Shown in pieces: positions 8,496-16,475 of a DNA stretch of 28,538 nt (its first letter is position 1; each line of letters opens with the position of its first letter). Position numbers and translations under genes: made by a program. The stretch is from Gammaproteobacteria bacterium (GTDB lineage Bacteria > Pseudomonadota > Gammaproteobacteria > SZUA-229). The notes beneath the pieces are model-generated. The model saw only the letters and a list, made by a program, of their open reading frames with translations, was not told where the DNA came from and made no database searches. The stretch is taken from assembly GCA_016764035.1 (NCBI GenBank), contig JAESSQ010000261.1, positions 1-28,538 on the forward strand, written 5' to 3'.

Positions 8496-9294
8496 AGTTA
8501 TTTCCAATGTCTTGTATCTTCGATCATGGGGGTATTGGACAGAAGAAATAGCGACAGAACAAGCGGCACAATCAATAAAATTAATTAACCAATATCTCTG
8601 TAAAAATGATTGGGCTGTATTAACAGATTTGTCAGACTTTAATGACTGCGATGTTAATTGCTATGCTGTTTTTGATAAACTTAACATCTGGTCTCGAGAA
8701 CATGGTCAGCAAGCAGAAGCTATTGTTCATAACCTATCTTATAAAAAAATAAAATCTGCTGAAAATGCTAACCAATCACTAGGTAATATAGCGACAGAAT
8801 ATTTTGACAATAAGCTAGAGGCTTGCACTTGGTTAAAGTCTCAAGGATTTATTGTTAATTTAAATAAAGTAAAAACACATCATAAATCATTTATTGAGCA
8901 TGGTAATTTTTCAATAGAGGTAAAACGTGATGGTGTTATATGTACATTAAATGGTTCATGGAACAATGAAACCACACGAGCCTTTGTACAAAGTTTTCAG
9001 CACTTAATTACAGCAAACTTTACTGACAAACAATGGGTTGTAATTATAGACTTTTCTGCTTGGCAACTTGCTATTCCTGAAACCTATGACACTTTTTTGT
9101 CCCATATGTATTGGGCTAAAAAACATGGTCAAATTGCTAGTTTCGATATCATCACAGGTGAATTCCAAAATTTAATAGATATTTTTTTAACTACACTGTC
9201 TAAAAATTTCGATGATCAAATACCAAATACCAAAGTGTTGAGCATTGAGGAAGCGTTAGTGAAAGCAAAATTACTTGGTTATAACCTTGATTAA
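8467..9294 (+). CDS. Tandem STAS-like domain protein of unknown function
   Basis: This 275-residue protein consists of two repeats of one domain, about residues 7-128 and 148-272. Matching pieces are WAVLTDLSDF with WVVIIDFSAW, WSREHGQQ with WAKKHGQI, and EACTWLKSQGF with EEALVKAKLLGY. The pattern of a buried IDFS-type strand, a helix, then a final helix ending in GY/GF resembles SpoIIAA/STAS-like domains, used for protein interaction or lipid binding. There is no signal peptide. It starts inside the end of the SRPBCC gene, which suggests a functional pair. I do not recognise a named family member. Confidence 0.65.
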   Translation: MENLGGYHIEVISNVLYLRSWGYWTEEIATEQAAQSIKLINQYLCKNDWAVLTDLSDFNDCDVNCYAVFDKLNIWSREHGQQAEAIVHNLSYKKIKSAENANQSLGNIATEYFDNKLEACTWLKSQGFIVNLNKVKTHHKSFIEHGNFSIEVKRDGVICTLNGSWNNETTRAFVQSFQHLITANFTDKQWVVIIDFSAWQLAIPETYDTFLSHMYWAKKHGQIASFDIITGEFQNLIDIFLTTLSKNFDDQIPNTKVLSIEEALVKAKLLGYNLD

Positions 9295-9396
9295 TAATTT
9301 AGCTCAACAAAAAATAGTATGCACATATATAATTTCATTAAACCATTCTGCTGACCTGGTTTATCCAATGCACCATAAACCTAAGTTAAAGCCCTT

Positions 9397-10080
9397 ATGC
9401 GAATAAAAAATGCTTGTTTGTATTTACTTTTAATAACCATTAATTTTTACAGCTTCGCTGCAGATATTAAGGTTGTACAACCAAGTTTGCATATCAGTGA
9501 ATATTATAAAGCGCTTTTTACCGCCATGTATAATGAGGAATTAACCTTAGAAATCGAACCATTAAGTCGAGCAGTTTATAGCTTTAAACAACTCAAGTTT
9601 GATTGCTTTATGGCCGCGAGCATTAAAGTGATGAAAAGTTATTATAATATTGATGTTATTCAAAGCGAACCTTTTTTAACTTGGGGAGTTGGAGTGTATA
9701 CCCTTAAAAGCAAACCGCTTATTAACCATATAAGGGAGTTAGAAAAAAAATCAGCAGTGAAACTGCGCGGTAATGATTTTATTCATAACTTAAAAGAAAA
9801 GTATAAATTACATAGCCTTCATAATGTCACATCTGATCAGCAAGTTATTGATATGTTAAAAGTGAAAAGAGTGGATGTCGCTTTTTATTGGTATCCCAGT
9901 TTTACGCTGTTAGATAATTTACATAGAAATAATCAATTTTCAGTTTATGAATCACAAGATGCCTTGGTTTGTCACCCAAATCGGAAAAATGAATTATTTA
10001 TTCAAGATTTTAATCAGCGTTTAAAAACACTTAATAAAATGGGCTGGTTTGAAAAAAACAATAAAAATCACATTAAATAA
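9397..10080 (+). CDS. Periplasmic solute-binding-like protein (SBP family 3)
   Basis: This 227-residue protein has a signal peptide (about residues 1-21, ending SFA-A). The mature part starts with ADIKVVQP and continues in the style of family-3 extracellular solute-binding domains: an LEIEPLSRAV segment, and a later hinge-like segment with QQVIDMLKVKRVDVAFYW, where these proteins decide which residues enter the cleft. It is of usual length for stand-alone members. No ABC permease or ATPase adjoins it, so it may serve as an amino-acid-like ligand sensor or orphan binder. The stop is followed at once by the convergent PACE gene. Confidence 0.7.
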   Translation: MRIKNACLYLLLITINFYSFAADIKVVQPSLHISEYYKALFTAMYNEELTLEIEPLSRAVYSFKQLKFDCFMAASIKVMKSYYNIDVIQSEPFLTWGVGVYTLKSKPLINHIRELEKKSAVKLRGNDFIHNLKEKYKLHSLHNVTSDQQVIDMLKVKRVDVAFYWYPSFTLLDNLHRNNQFSVYESQDALVCHPNRKNELFIQDFNQRLKTLNKMGWFEKNNKNHIK

Positions 10081-10108
10081 TTGTTATTGTTTAATTTCAA
10101 ATTGAAAG

Positions 10109-10528
10109 CTATTGCTCAACACGATTAAACCACCAAAAACGCAGCTGATCGTAACACCAATTAAAAGCAAAAGTATAAAGAATAAAAAACACGGCAAGGC
10201 CTGCATCCATCACCAGTATCGTCCACATAGGCAAATCGAGCGCCCACATTAATACCGGTAACGTTAACAGCATAATACCAATTTCAAAACCAATGCTATG
10301 CCAAACTCTCATCGCTAAAGTACGCTTTATTCTGTTATCTGAATAAAAATAGTCAAAGCCTAGGTTGTATATATAATTCCAAAACATGGCAATCAACGAT
10401 ATCACCACAGCAAGTAATGTGGCCTCGCCAGCCCCTTTATCAAAAAAAGTATTAAAAAAAAGACTGACGGCACCTAAACCAACCAATTCAAACAATAGGC
10501 TATGAAAAATTCTTTCGGTATGACTCAT
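10109..10528 (-). CDS. PACE family efflux transporter
   Basis: This 139-residue inner-membrane protein has four predicted membrane helices in two tandem halves, as in the proteobacterial antimicrobial compound efflux (PACE, AceI-like) family. Family landmarks are RIFHSLLFE with the key Glu14, FWNYIYN near 49-55, RVWHSIGFE at the start of the second half, and MDAGLAVFFILYTFAFNWCYD. These proteins export biocides and probably short-chain diamines by proton exchange. Diamine export would fit next to polyamine-type catabolic genes, but this is inference. It is not obviously in an operon with the SDR upstream, since an 11-bp tandem repeat fills the gap. Confidence 0.88.
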   Translation of the reverse strand: MSHTERIFHSLLFELVGLGAVSLFFNTFFDKGAGEATLLAVVISLIAMFWNYIYNLGFDYFYSDNRIKRTLAMRVWHSIGFEIGIMLLTLPVLMWALDLPMWTILVMDAGLAVFFILYTFAFNWCYDQLRFWWFNRVEQ

Positions 10529-10550
10529 AATTATTTATTACTATTATTTA

Positions 10551-10583
10551 TTTCTATGATTTTTCTATAACTTTTCTATAACC
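10551..10583. repeat. Three 11-bp tandem repeats
   Basis: The units TTTCTATGATT, TTTCTATAACT and TTTCTATAACC follow each other without a gap. The last one covers the stop codon of the SDR gene read on the minus strand. Probably replication slippage; no function is apparent. Confidence 0.7.
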
Positions 10584-11364
10584 CAGGGAACATACCACCA
10601 GCAACAGGCATGGTTATGCCCGTAATGTATCTAGCACCATCGCTAGCAAGATAAGCAACGGCATCACCTACTACATCAGGTTTTGCAGTAAAACCTAAAG
10701 GCACATTACTGTCCTCAAGCTTTTGTGCTTCTGCAAGGGAGATATTGTTGCCTTTACTGATATTATCTAACACTAAATCATGCATTTGGGTATGAATTGA
10801 ACCTGGGCATATTGCATTTACTCTAATGCCCGATTTAGCATATTGCACCGCTAACTGCTTAGTTAAACCCACTACCGCAAATTTACTTGCCGTATAAGAA
10901 GCAGGAATATCAGTCATTGCGCCAAGTCCAGCTAAAGAAGCGGTATTAATAATACTACCACTGCCTTGAGCTAACATTGTTGGAATAACCGCCTGACAAA
11001 AATCAGCAACACCTTTAACATTTACCGCTAAAGATATGGACCAGTCTTTATCGGTAATTTCTAAAAAATCACCGCTACCTAAGCCAACACCAGCGTTATT
11101 AACCAGTATATCAATACGGCCAAAGGTGCTTTTGACTTGTTCTACAACTACGTTTATGTCATTTTTATTAGTGACATCACACGCAATAGCAAGCGCTTTA
11201 ACGCCATAAGATTCAATTTCTGAGACAACTGTATCGAAGCCCTCAGAGCTTTTTAAATCAGTTGCTACAACATTAACACCCGATTTAGCTAACGCAATAG
11301 CAATAGCACGACCAATTCCTTTTGGGTGACTAACACCCGTAACAATAGCAGTTTTGTTAGTCAT
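10576..11364 (-). CDS. SDR with a TGVSHPKGIG cofactor loop
   Basis: This 262-residue protein is a classical SDR. The cofactor loop TGVSHPKGIG (9-18) is two residues longer than the usual TGxxxGxG. NNAG, the NTASLAG serine segment and the catalytic YTASK follow in the usual order, and it ends GGMFPGL. It closely resembles the SDR at 15390-16193 (same long loop, same DFCQAVIP segment and ending), so the two look like paralogs. Its start overlaps the end of the aldehyde dehydrogenase gene by 8 nt, so both are translated from one mRNA. It probably works on an alcohol or ketone in the same pathway. Confidence 0.9.
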   Translation of the reverse strand: MTNKTAIVTGVSHPKGIGRAIAIALAKSGVNVVATDLKSSEGFDTVVSEIESYGVKALAIACDVTNKNDINVVVEQVKSTFGRIDILVNNAGVGLGSGDFLEITDKDWSISLAVNVKGVADFCQAVIPTMLAQGSGSIINTASLAGLGAMTDIPASYTASKFAVVGLTKQLAVQYAKSGIRVNAICPGSIHTQMHDLVLDNISKGNNISLAEAQKLEDSNVPLGFTAKPDVVGDAVAYLASDGARYITGITMPVAGGMFPGL

Positions 11365-12874
11365 TTTTAGCTCCTATATTAATCCAAACAGTTTTGCTTT
11401 CTAAATAATGCTCTAACTGCTCTGGCCCTAAATCTTTACCAACGCCTGAATGCTTAACACCACCAAACGCCATATTAGGATCGCCTGGATCATGAATATT
11501 AACCCAAACATTACCCGCTTTAATTTGTGGCACCATACGATGAACACGAGAAACATCTTGTGTCCAAATACTTGACGCTAAGCCAAATTCGTTATCATTA
11601 GCCAATGCAACAACTTCATCTTCAGTATCAAATACTTGCATAACTAGTACGGGGCCAAAAATTTCTTCTTGTACAATGCGCATATCATTAGTGGTATCAG
11701 CGAAAAGTGTTGGTTTGATAAAGAAACCATCCTGTTCTAAGGCATAACCACCGGTGACTAAGCGAGCACCTTCTTTTTTACCAATCTCAATATAGTTCAT
11801 GATACTTTGCTGTTGAGCTTTTGAAATGACTGGTCCCATTTGTGTTTGCGGATCTAAGCCAGTACCTAACTTAATACTTTCAGCAATTTTTTTAATTTTT
11901 TCAACTACTTCATCATAAACACCGCGCTGTACATACAAACGTGAACCCGCACTACACACTTGCCCCGCATTAAAGTAAATACTGCCTAAGGTTGCTCTCG
12001 CAAGTGCATCGGTATCAGCATCATTAAAGGCGATCATTGGTGACTTGCCGCCTAGCTCTAAAGTGACGTGTTTGATATCATCAGCAATATTTTTGCCGAT
12101 CAATTTGCCAACCTCAGTAGAGCCAGTAAACGAAACCTTGGCAATATCGGGATGAGTAGATAATGCAGTGCCCACTATAGAGCCTTTACCAGTAACAATA
12201 TTGATAACCCCTTTTGGCAAGCCAGCTTGTTCACACAAGGTCATAAAATAAAGCATACTTAATGAGGTTAATTCCGCAGGTTTTAATACCACGGTGCAAC
12301 CTGCCGCTAGGGGCGCCGCAAGTTTCCACGTTGCCATAGCAAAAGGCCAGTTCCAAGGCACAATAGCGCCAACCACACCGACAGGCTCTTTTTGGGTATA
12401 AGTAAAGTATTCGCCTGGCATTGAAGTATCTCGGGTTGACCCTGAAATTTTAGTTGCCCAACCAGCAAAATATTCCCAAACATTGGCTGCGCCAGCAATA
12501 TCAACGGCTTTACAACCACTTATCGCTTTACCACTGTCTAAACATTCTAATTCAGCAATAGTTTGCAAATTTTCACGGATCAGATCAGAAATTTTACGCA
12601 TTACTTGTTCACGTGCACGCGGCTTATAAGCTGCCCATTCACCTTCAAAGGCTTGTTTGGCAGAGCTAACAGCATCATTTATATCTTGCTCGTTACCACG
12701 GGCAATTTGAGCCAGATGTTTGCCTGTAGAAGGCTCCATCACATCAAGAGTTTCATTCGCGTTACCGCTGACAAACTTGCCGTCAATGTACATACCCAAT
12801 GGCTTACTTAGAAAATCACGCGTTTGCTTGGTAACTTTATAAGTGTCTAATAAATCTTTAATTACCTTATCCAT
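11357..12874 (-). CDS. NAD(P)-dependent aldehyde dehydrogenase
   Basis: This 505-residue enzyme oxidises an aldehyde to an acid. Key residues are Asn175 (PWNWPF), Lys198 (KPAE), Glu273 (ELGGK) and nucleophile Cys307 (NAGQVCSAG). Length and motifs fit PuuC/betaine-aldehyde-type enzymes that act on amino-aldehydes, among others. I start it at ATG 12874; the GTG twelve codons upstream has no better ribosome-binding site. The SDR follows with an 8-nt overlap. The aminotransferase upstream would supply an aldehyde, so the two could be consecutive steps. Confidence 0.93.
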   Translation of the reverse strand: MDKVIKDLLDTYKVTKQTRDFLSKPLGMYIDGKFVSGNANETLDVMEPSTGKHLAQIARGNEQDINDAVSSAKQAFEGEWAAYKPRAREQVMRKISDLIRENLQTIAELECLDSGKAISGCKAVDIAGAANVWEYFAGWATKISGSTRDTSMPGEYFTYTQKEPVGVVGAIVPWNWPFAMATWKLAAPLAAGCTVVLKPAELTSLSMLYFMTLCEQAGLPKGVINIVTGKGSIVGTALSTHPDIAKVSFTGSTEVGKLIGKNIADDIKHVTLELGGKSPMIAFNDADTDALARATLGSIYFNAGQVCSAGSRLYVQRGVYDEVVEKIKKIAESIKLGTGLDPQTQMGPVISKAQQQSIMNYIEIGKKEGARLVTGGYALEQDGFFIKPTLFADTTNDMRIVQEEIFGPVLVMQVFDTEDEVVALANDNEFGLASSIWTQDVSRVHRMVPQIKAGNVWVNIHDPGDPNMAFGGVKHSGVGKDLGPEQLEHYLESKTVWINIGAKND

Positions 12875-12967
12875 ATTACTTCGTCTCTCTATCAAATATT
12901 TCAATGGCACTTAATAGCCATTTAGGGGCATCTTCTTTAGCGCCAACACGCCGTAACTTAACATACC

Positions 12968-13099
12968 TTATTTCACAATTTTTCCTGAACGTATATCGGC
13001 GGTTACGGTTTCAAAATCACTTAAGAACTGCCCAAGATAATCACCTTCCATCACATCTAAAGTTAAATGAAGGCTGGTGGCTCTTGCACGCGGTTGGTA
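12968..13099 (-). pseudogene. C-terminal scrap of a decarboxylase-like protein
   Basis: In the gap between the aldehyde dehydrogenase and aminotransferase genes, a minus-strand frame reads RARATSLHLTLDVMEG, then DYLGQFLSDFETVTADIRSG and KIVK, then a stop. An LHLT strand followed by a FLxDFExxxADIRSG helix resembles the C-terminus of group II PLP decarboxylases or sphingosine-phosphate-lyase-like enzymes. It is preceded by a stop with no start. A TGGTATTA/TAATACCA inverted repeat (13095-13114) sits at its upstream edge. It looks like the tail of a deleted gene; the family is uncertain. Confidence 0.4.
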
Positions 13100-13152
13100 T
13101 TAAAATTAATACCACCTTGCTTGTTCTCAAAAGGTGAGCAATAAATGCTTAA

Positions 13153-14520
13153 CTACATTTCATCCATTACTTCAACGATCGCCGATCTAACAATAGATAA
13201 AATGGCATCTACTTCTTGCTCGTTAAGTGTTAATGGTGGTGAAATAACAATTAAGTTAACAATAGGACGAATAACCAACCCTAATTTTATACATTTTTCA
13301 AACACTTTTTGCGCAACAGCTAGTGGCTCTTTAGTTTCTTTGTTACTAACAAGATCAATGCCTAGCATAAAGCCCATACCACGAACATCACCAACAATAG
13401 GTAAATCCATCCATTTACGTGCGCCCTCTTGCAAACGAGGACCAAGGGTTTTAACGTTTTCTAGAATATTTTCTTCTTCTAAAATTTCAAAGTTCTTCAG
13501 CGCTGCAGCGCAAGCAGTAGCATGACCTGAATAAGTAAAGCCAAGTGATAAAACACCGCCTTCACTTTGAGGTTTACTGATCACTTCATAAATTTCATCA
13601 GAAAATATTGCTGCGCCTAATGGGATATAGCCAGAGTTAATACCTTTAGCAACAATTAAAATATCAGGTTGATAATCAAAAATTTCTTTTGATGCAACCA
13701 TTTCACCTAAACGGCCAAAAGCAGTTACTACTTCATCAGCAACAAAAAGAATGTCATGTTTTTGACATACTTCCCAACAACGACGTTGATAACCTTTTGG
13801 AGCCATAAGCACACCACCAGCGCCCATAATAGGCTCAGCAATAAATGCAGCCACGTTATCAGGACCTAATTGCTGGATATGGTTTTCTAACTCGTTAGCT
13901 AAAAATTCTGTGTAGTCTTCTTCTGATAGATTTTCAGCACCTGCAGGGCGACGATACATATCGGCGGCAGAAACATAACTGATAATGTCAGTAGCGATTT
14001 GATCAAAACTATCTTTAGTACCGTGAATACCCGTTAATGCTGCAGCAAAATAAGTTGAACCGTGATAACCATAGTTACGAGAAATGATTTTTTTCTTGTT
14101 AGGTAAACCGCGCACATTGTTATAGAAGTTAACCACTCGCATCGCGATATCATTGGCTGTTGAACCACCACAAGTATAAAAAACGTGATTCAAAGAACCC
14201 GGAGCCATATCAGCCAATTTAGCTGCTAGCTCAGATGCTGGCTCATTAGTACAATGACCAAACGGATTGTAATATTGCATTTTGGTAATTTGCGCATGAA
14301 TAGCATCAGCCATGTCTTTTCTACCATGACCAATATTAGCGCACCACAAACCCGCAATACCGTCCAACATCTTATGGCCTTTATCATCAACGATATAGTT
14401 ACCACTCGCTTCGCTGATTACCTGGCTACCTTCTTCGTGGAAAGTTGAATAGTCTGTATATGGGTGCATAAAATGCGCTTTATCTTTTTGCCAAATAGAT
14501 TTTGATTGTGTAGAACTCAT
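13153..14520 (-). CDS. Class III (omega) aminotransferase, SpuC-like
   Basis: This 455-residue PLP enzyme moves an amino group from an amine or omega-amino acid to a keto acid such as pyruvate. Landmarks are the MLDGIAGLWCANIGHGR entry segment (51-67), YHGST near 152, EPIMGAGG near 229, Asp262 (ADEV), which contacts the PLP nitrogen, and Lys292 (AKGINSGYIPLGA), which binds PLP. The entry segment resembles putrescine/polyamine-pyruvate transaminases such as SpuC, but also other omega-transaminases. ATG at 14520 follows AGGAG; an open frame extends 22 codons upstream but lacks a good start. Two copies of the shared operator lie 75-118 bp upstream. Its aldehyde product could feed the dehydrogenase. 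Confidence 0.92.
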   Translation of the reverse strand: MSSTQSKSIWQKDKAHFMHPYTDYSTFHEEGSQVISEASGNYIVDDKGHKMLDGIAGLWCANIGHGRKDMADAIHAQITKMQYYNPFGHCTNEPASELAAKLADMAPGSLNHVFYTCGGSTANDIAMRVVNFYNNVRGLPNKKKIISRNYGYHGSTYFAAALTGIHGTKDSFDQIATDIISYVSAADMYRRPAGAENLSEEDYTEFLANELENHIQQLGPDNVAAFIAEPIMGAGGVLMAPKGYQRRCWEVCQKHDILFVADEVVTAFGRLGEMVASKEIFDYQPDILIVAKGINSGYIPLGAAIFSDEIYEVISKPQSEGGVLSLGFTYSGHATACAAALKNFEILEEENILENVKTLGPRLQEGARKWMDLPIVGDVRGMGFMLGIDLVSNKETKEPLAVAQKVFEKCIKLGLVIRPIVNLIVISPPLTLNEQEVDAILSIVRSAIVEVMDEM

Positions 14521-14594
14521 GTAATGTACTCCTGCCAATAGGCATAGCGTTATGTGTATAGCACTATAAGACCGCAGTGAGCACAATCAAAATA

Positions 14595-14610
14595 TCACCC
14601 TTAGGGGGTA
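14595..14610 (-). promoter_or_regulatory. Palindromic operator c, upstream of the aminotransferase
   Basis: TCACCCTTAGGGGGTA on the plus strand fits the shared 16-bp pattern, with a strong right half. On the minus strand a -10-like TATAGT lies at 14568-14563, 26 nt after the site, one helical turn further than in other promoters of the set. Confidence 0.5.
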
Positions 14611-14622
14611 CAGCCTACAAAA

Positions 14623-14638
14623 TACCCATAAGGGGTTA
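14623..14638 (-). promoter_or_regulatory. Palindromic operator d, second site before the aminotransferase
   Basis: TACCCATAAGGGGTTA fits the shared pattern and lies 28 bp centre to centre from operator c. It is the only promoter in the window with two copies. I see no gene in the remaining stretch up to 14892. Confidence 0.5.
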
Positions 14639-14892
14639 TTCATTTGTTATGCCGTTAAGTAGAGTGGATAACCTTTCTACTTCAATTTTGGTGGGTATTA
14701 TGCTCAACAAGCCTTGAACAGAGATTTCCTTAAATACAGGCAAATAATATGGAAAAATAAATAGCACCAGCAATACAAGTTACATGTGTTTATGTCATGT
14801 CTTTGGTCATGCTAATGCGTTTAATTACACATTCTAAAAAATAACACGTTCAGTGCTAGTTACATTGTAGGGCATTGAGTAACCTTCTAAAA

Positions 14893-15366
14893 TTATCCCC
14901 CTAACTGATCAAAGCTAAATGGGAAACCGCTTTTTAATTGTTGAATTTCGATAACATTTCCAAAGGGATCTCGGCCATAGGTCATCAAATACCCCTCACT
15001 GACTTCTGTTGGTGTTTGATGCCAAGTCACACCTGATTTTTCTAGGTGATCGTAGGCAACTTGTATATCTTCTACTTCAAATGAAAGGTGAGTATAACCA
15101 TGATCACACAATGGCCTGTTACTATCTTGTGTTTTAGCAATAGGCTGATGAAACTCAAAAACTTCAAAAATGATGTTACCTGCTTTAATCATCACCATAT
15201 GACAATCAGCATTTTTCAGTTGCAATATATCATCACCCATTTTCGATGGCGAAAAATGTTGGTTATCAAGTTCAGTAAAACCTAATTTATCAATATAGAA
15301 TATTTTTGCCTCAGCCAAAGACGGCACTGAGATAGCAATATGATGAACACCTTTAAAACCAAACAT
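14893..15366 (-). CDS. VOC (glyoxalase/dioxygenase superfamily) protein
   Basis: This 157-residue protein has two vicinal-oxygen-chelate modules. The first starts GVHHIAISVPSLAEAKIFYIDKLGF with His9 in the metal-ligand place and IIFEVFEF as its end strand. The second has YTHLSFEVEDI with a His and GNVIEIQQ with a Glu. All four ligand-type positions therefore appear filled, so it may bind a metal and act as a lyase, epimerase or dioxygenase. ATG at 15366 follows AGGAG. It lies 23 bp after the SDR at 15390 and is likely co-transcribed with it. The substrate is unknown. Confidence 0.85.
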   Translation of the reverse strand: MFGFKGVHHIAISVPSLAEAKIFYIDKLGFTELDNQHFSPSKMGDDILQLKNADCHMVMIKAGNIIFEVFEFHQPIAKTQDSNRPLCDHGYTHLSFEVEDIQVAYDHLEKSGVTWHQTPTEVSEGYLMTYGRDPFGNVIEIQQLKSGFPFSFDQLGG

Positions 15367-15389
15367 AATTAACAACTCCTATTTTATAA

Positions 15390-16193
15390 TTATAGACCTG
15401 GTGCCATACCACCTGATACAGGCATGGCAACACCAGAAACATAGCTAGCCATATCGCTAGCTAAATAAACAACGGCATTTGCAACATCTTCGCTTACGCC
15501 ACATCGCCCTAATGGAACTTTAGCCGACATACCTTTTTTAACATCCGCTATTGATTGTCCATCTTTTTGTAATAATTCCGCTTCTATTTGGCCCATTTGC
15601 GTCCAAATATTACCAGGACAAACACTGTTAACCCGAATATTATTTTTACCAAACTCACAGGCTAAGGCTTTTGTTAATCCAACTACAGCGAACTTGGTTG
15701 CAGTATATGCCGCCATATTTTCAATGGCAGCAAGTCCTGATAAGGATGAATTATTAATGATTGAACCATTGCCGTTCTCTATCATCACAGGGATAACTGC
15801 CTGACAAAAGTCAGCGGTTCCTTTTACATTCACTTGATAACTTATATCCCATTGCTGATCGGTCATATTGAGAAATTCACCGCACCCGGCAGGACTACCA
15901 GCATTATTAAACAAAATATCAATTTGTCCATATCGCTCAATAACTTTTTCGACACAGGCATCAATTTGTGAACGCTCGGTAATATCAACAGCCATAGCTA
16001 TTGCATTCCCTCCTAATTCAGATATTTCACTAACTCGTTGCTCTAATGTTTCTAATTCTTGTTCATTTCGACCTAAGTCAGTCAATATTACTTTGGCGCC
16101 AGCTTGAGCTAATTTTAAACCCGCAGCAAACCCCATACCCATTGGATGTGCCGCACCAGTAACAATTGCCACTTTGTTCAATAATAACTTCAT
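15390..16193 (-). CDS. SDR with a TGAAHPMGMG cofactor loop
   Basis: This 267-residue SDR has the lengthened cofactor loop TGAAHPMGMG (12-21), with a downstream Asp in LTDLG that suggests NAD(H). NNAG, the NNSSLSG serine segment and the catalytic YTATK are present, and it ends GGMAPGL. It is a paralog of the SDR at 10576-11364. It starts after AGGAA and forms an operon with the VOC gene. A perfect 19-bp palindrome 32 bp before its start may be a separate operator. The shared TACCC-type site is over 200 bp away and fits the divergent decarboxylase better. Confidence 0.9.
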   Translation of the reverse strand: MKLLLNKVAIVTGAAHPMGMGFAAGLKLAQAGAKVILTDLGRNEQELETLEQRVSEISELGGNAIAMAVDITERSQIDACVEKVIERYGQIDILFNNAGSPAGCGEFLNMTDQQWDISYQVNVKGTADFCQAVIPVMIENGNGSIINNSSLSGLAAIENMAAYTATKFAVVGLTKALACEFGKNNIRVNSVCPGNIWTQMGQIEAELLQKDGQSIADVKKGMSAKVPLGRCGVSEDVANAVVYLASDMASYVSGVAMPVSGGMAPGL

Positions 16194-16224
16194 CTTTATT
16201 TATTCCTATTTTTCAAGCTAAAAT

Positions 16225-16243
16225 CGTTCAGTCCTACTGAACG
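16225..16243 (-). promoter_or_regulatory. Perfect 19-bp palindrome before the SDR
   Basis: CGTTCAGTCCTACTGAACG has two perfect 8-bp arms around a 3-bp centre. On the minus strand a weak -10-like TACTAT (16252-16247) lies just upstream, so the palindrome would cover the transcription start, as expected of a repressor operator (TetR-type sites look like this). No T-run follows it, so it is not a terminator. One half-site (CGTTCAGT) recurs at about 14848. Confidence 0.5.
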
Positions 16244-16363
16244 CGAATAGTAATAATTTGATTACCATTACCGCCAACACAATTTAACTCTTATAATAGG
16301 AGTTGCATTGGCAATATTTCAACATTGCTGATTCCTCAGTCTTTTAATTCACTTTCTGTGAAC
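16243..16363 (-). pseudogene. Fossil of a TonB-dependent receptor plug domain
   Basis: Read on the minus strand this stretch aligns with receptor 2 residues about 70-108. It gives FTESELKD, a stop, then a degraded part, and ends with GGNGNQIITIR exactly as in receptor 2. Stops and small indels lie in the middle. It is flanked by intact genes on both sides. It is therefore a relic of a third receptor copy, or of recombination with receptor 2. The rest of that copy is not visible. Confidence 0.8.
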
Positions 16364-16395
16364 TTCTACTTTAGCGAGTTAATAGCCTTAGTGCA

Positions 16396-16432
16396 TACCC
16401 TCTAAGGGTTACTGATTCATTAAAATTATAAT
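16396..16432 (+). promoter_or_regulatory. Operator e and promoter of the decarboxylase operon
   Basis: The operator TACCCTCTAAGGGTTA (16396-16411) is followed, 15 nt on, by a perfect -10 box TATAAT (16427-16432). The -35 position (about 16404-16409) reads AAGGGT and lies inside the operator, so the promoter probably needs an activator. The gene starts at 16476. This is the clearest promoter of the set. Confidence 0.65.
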
Positions 16433-16475
16433 GTAGTATTAATAAAAATAGAATATAACCAAACCTACAGGATAA

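Noticed and set aside
10095..10107. TTTCAA-A-TTGAAA palindrome between the convergent SBP and PACE genes
   Set aside because: The arms are short and A/T-rich, and no T-run follows; it is not enough for a terminator or operator call.
12563..12811. Open frame opposite the aldehyde dehydrogenase gene
   Set aside because: It lies wholly within a well-supported gene on the other strand and has no protein-like features.
14636..14757. Minus-strand open frame reading FKEISVQGLLS and PTKIEVERLSTLLNG
   Set aside because: It has no start codon or recognisable family, and its stop lies inside operator d. The likeness to a receptor plug (IERVEVLKG) is too weak.
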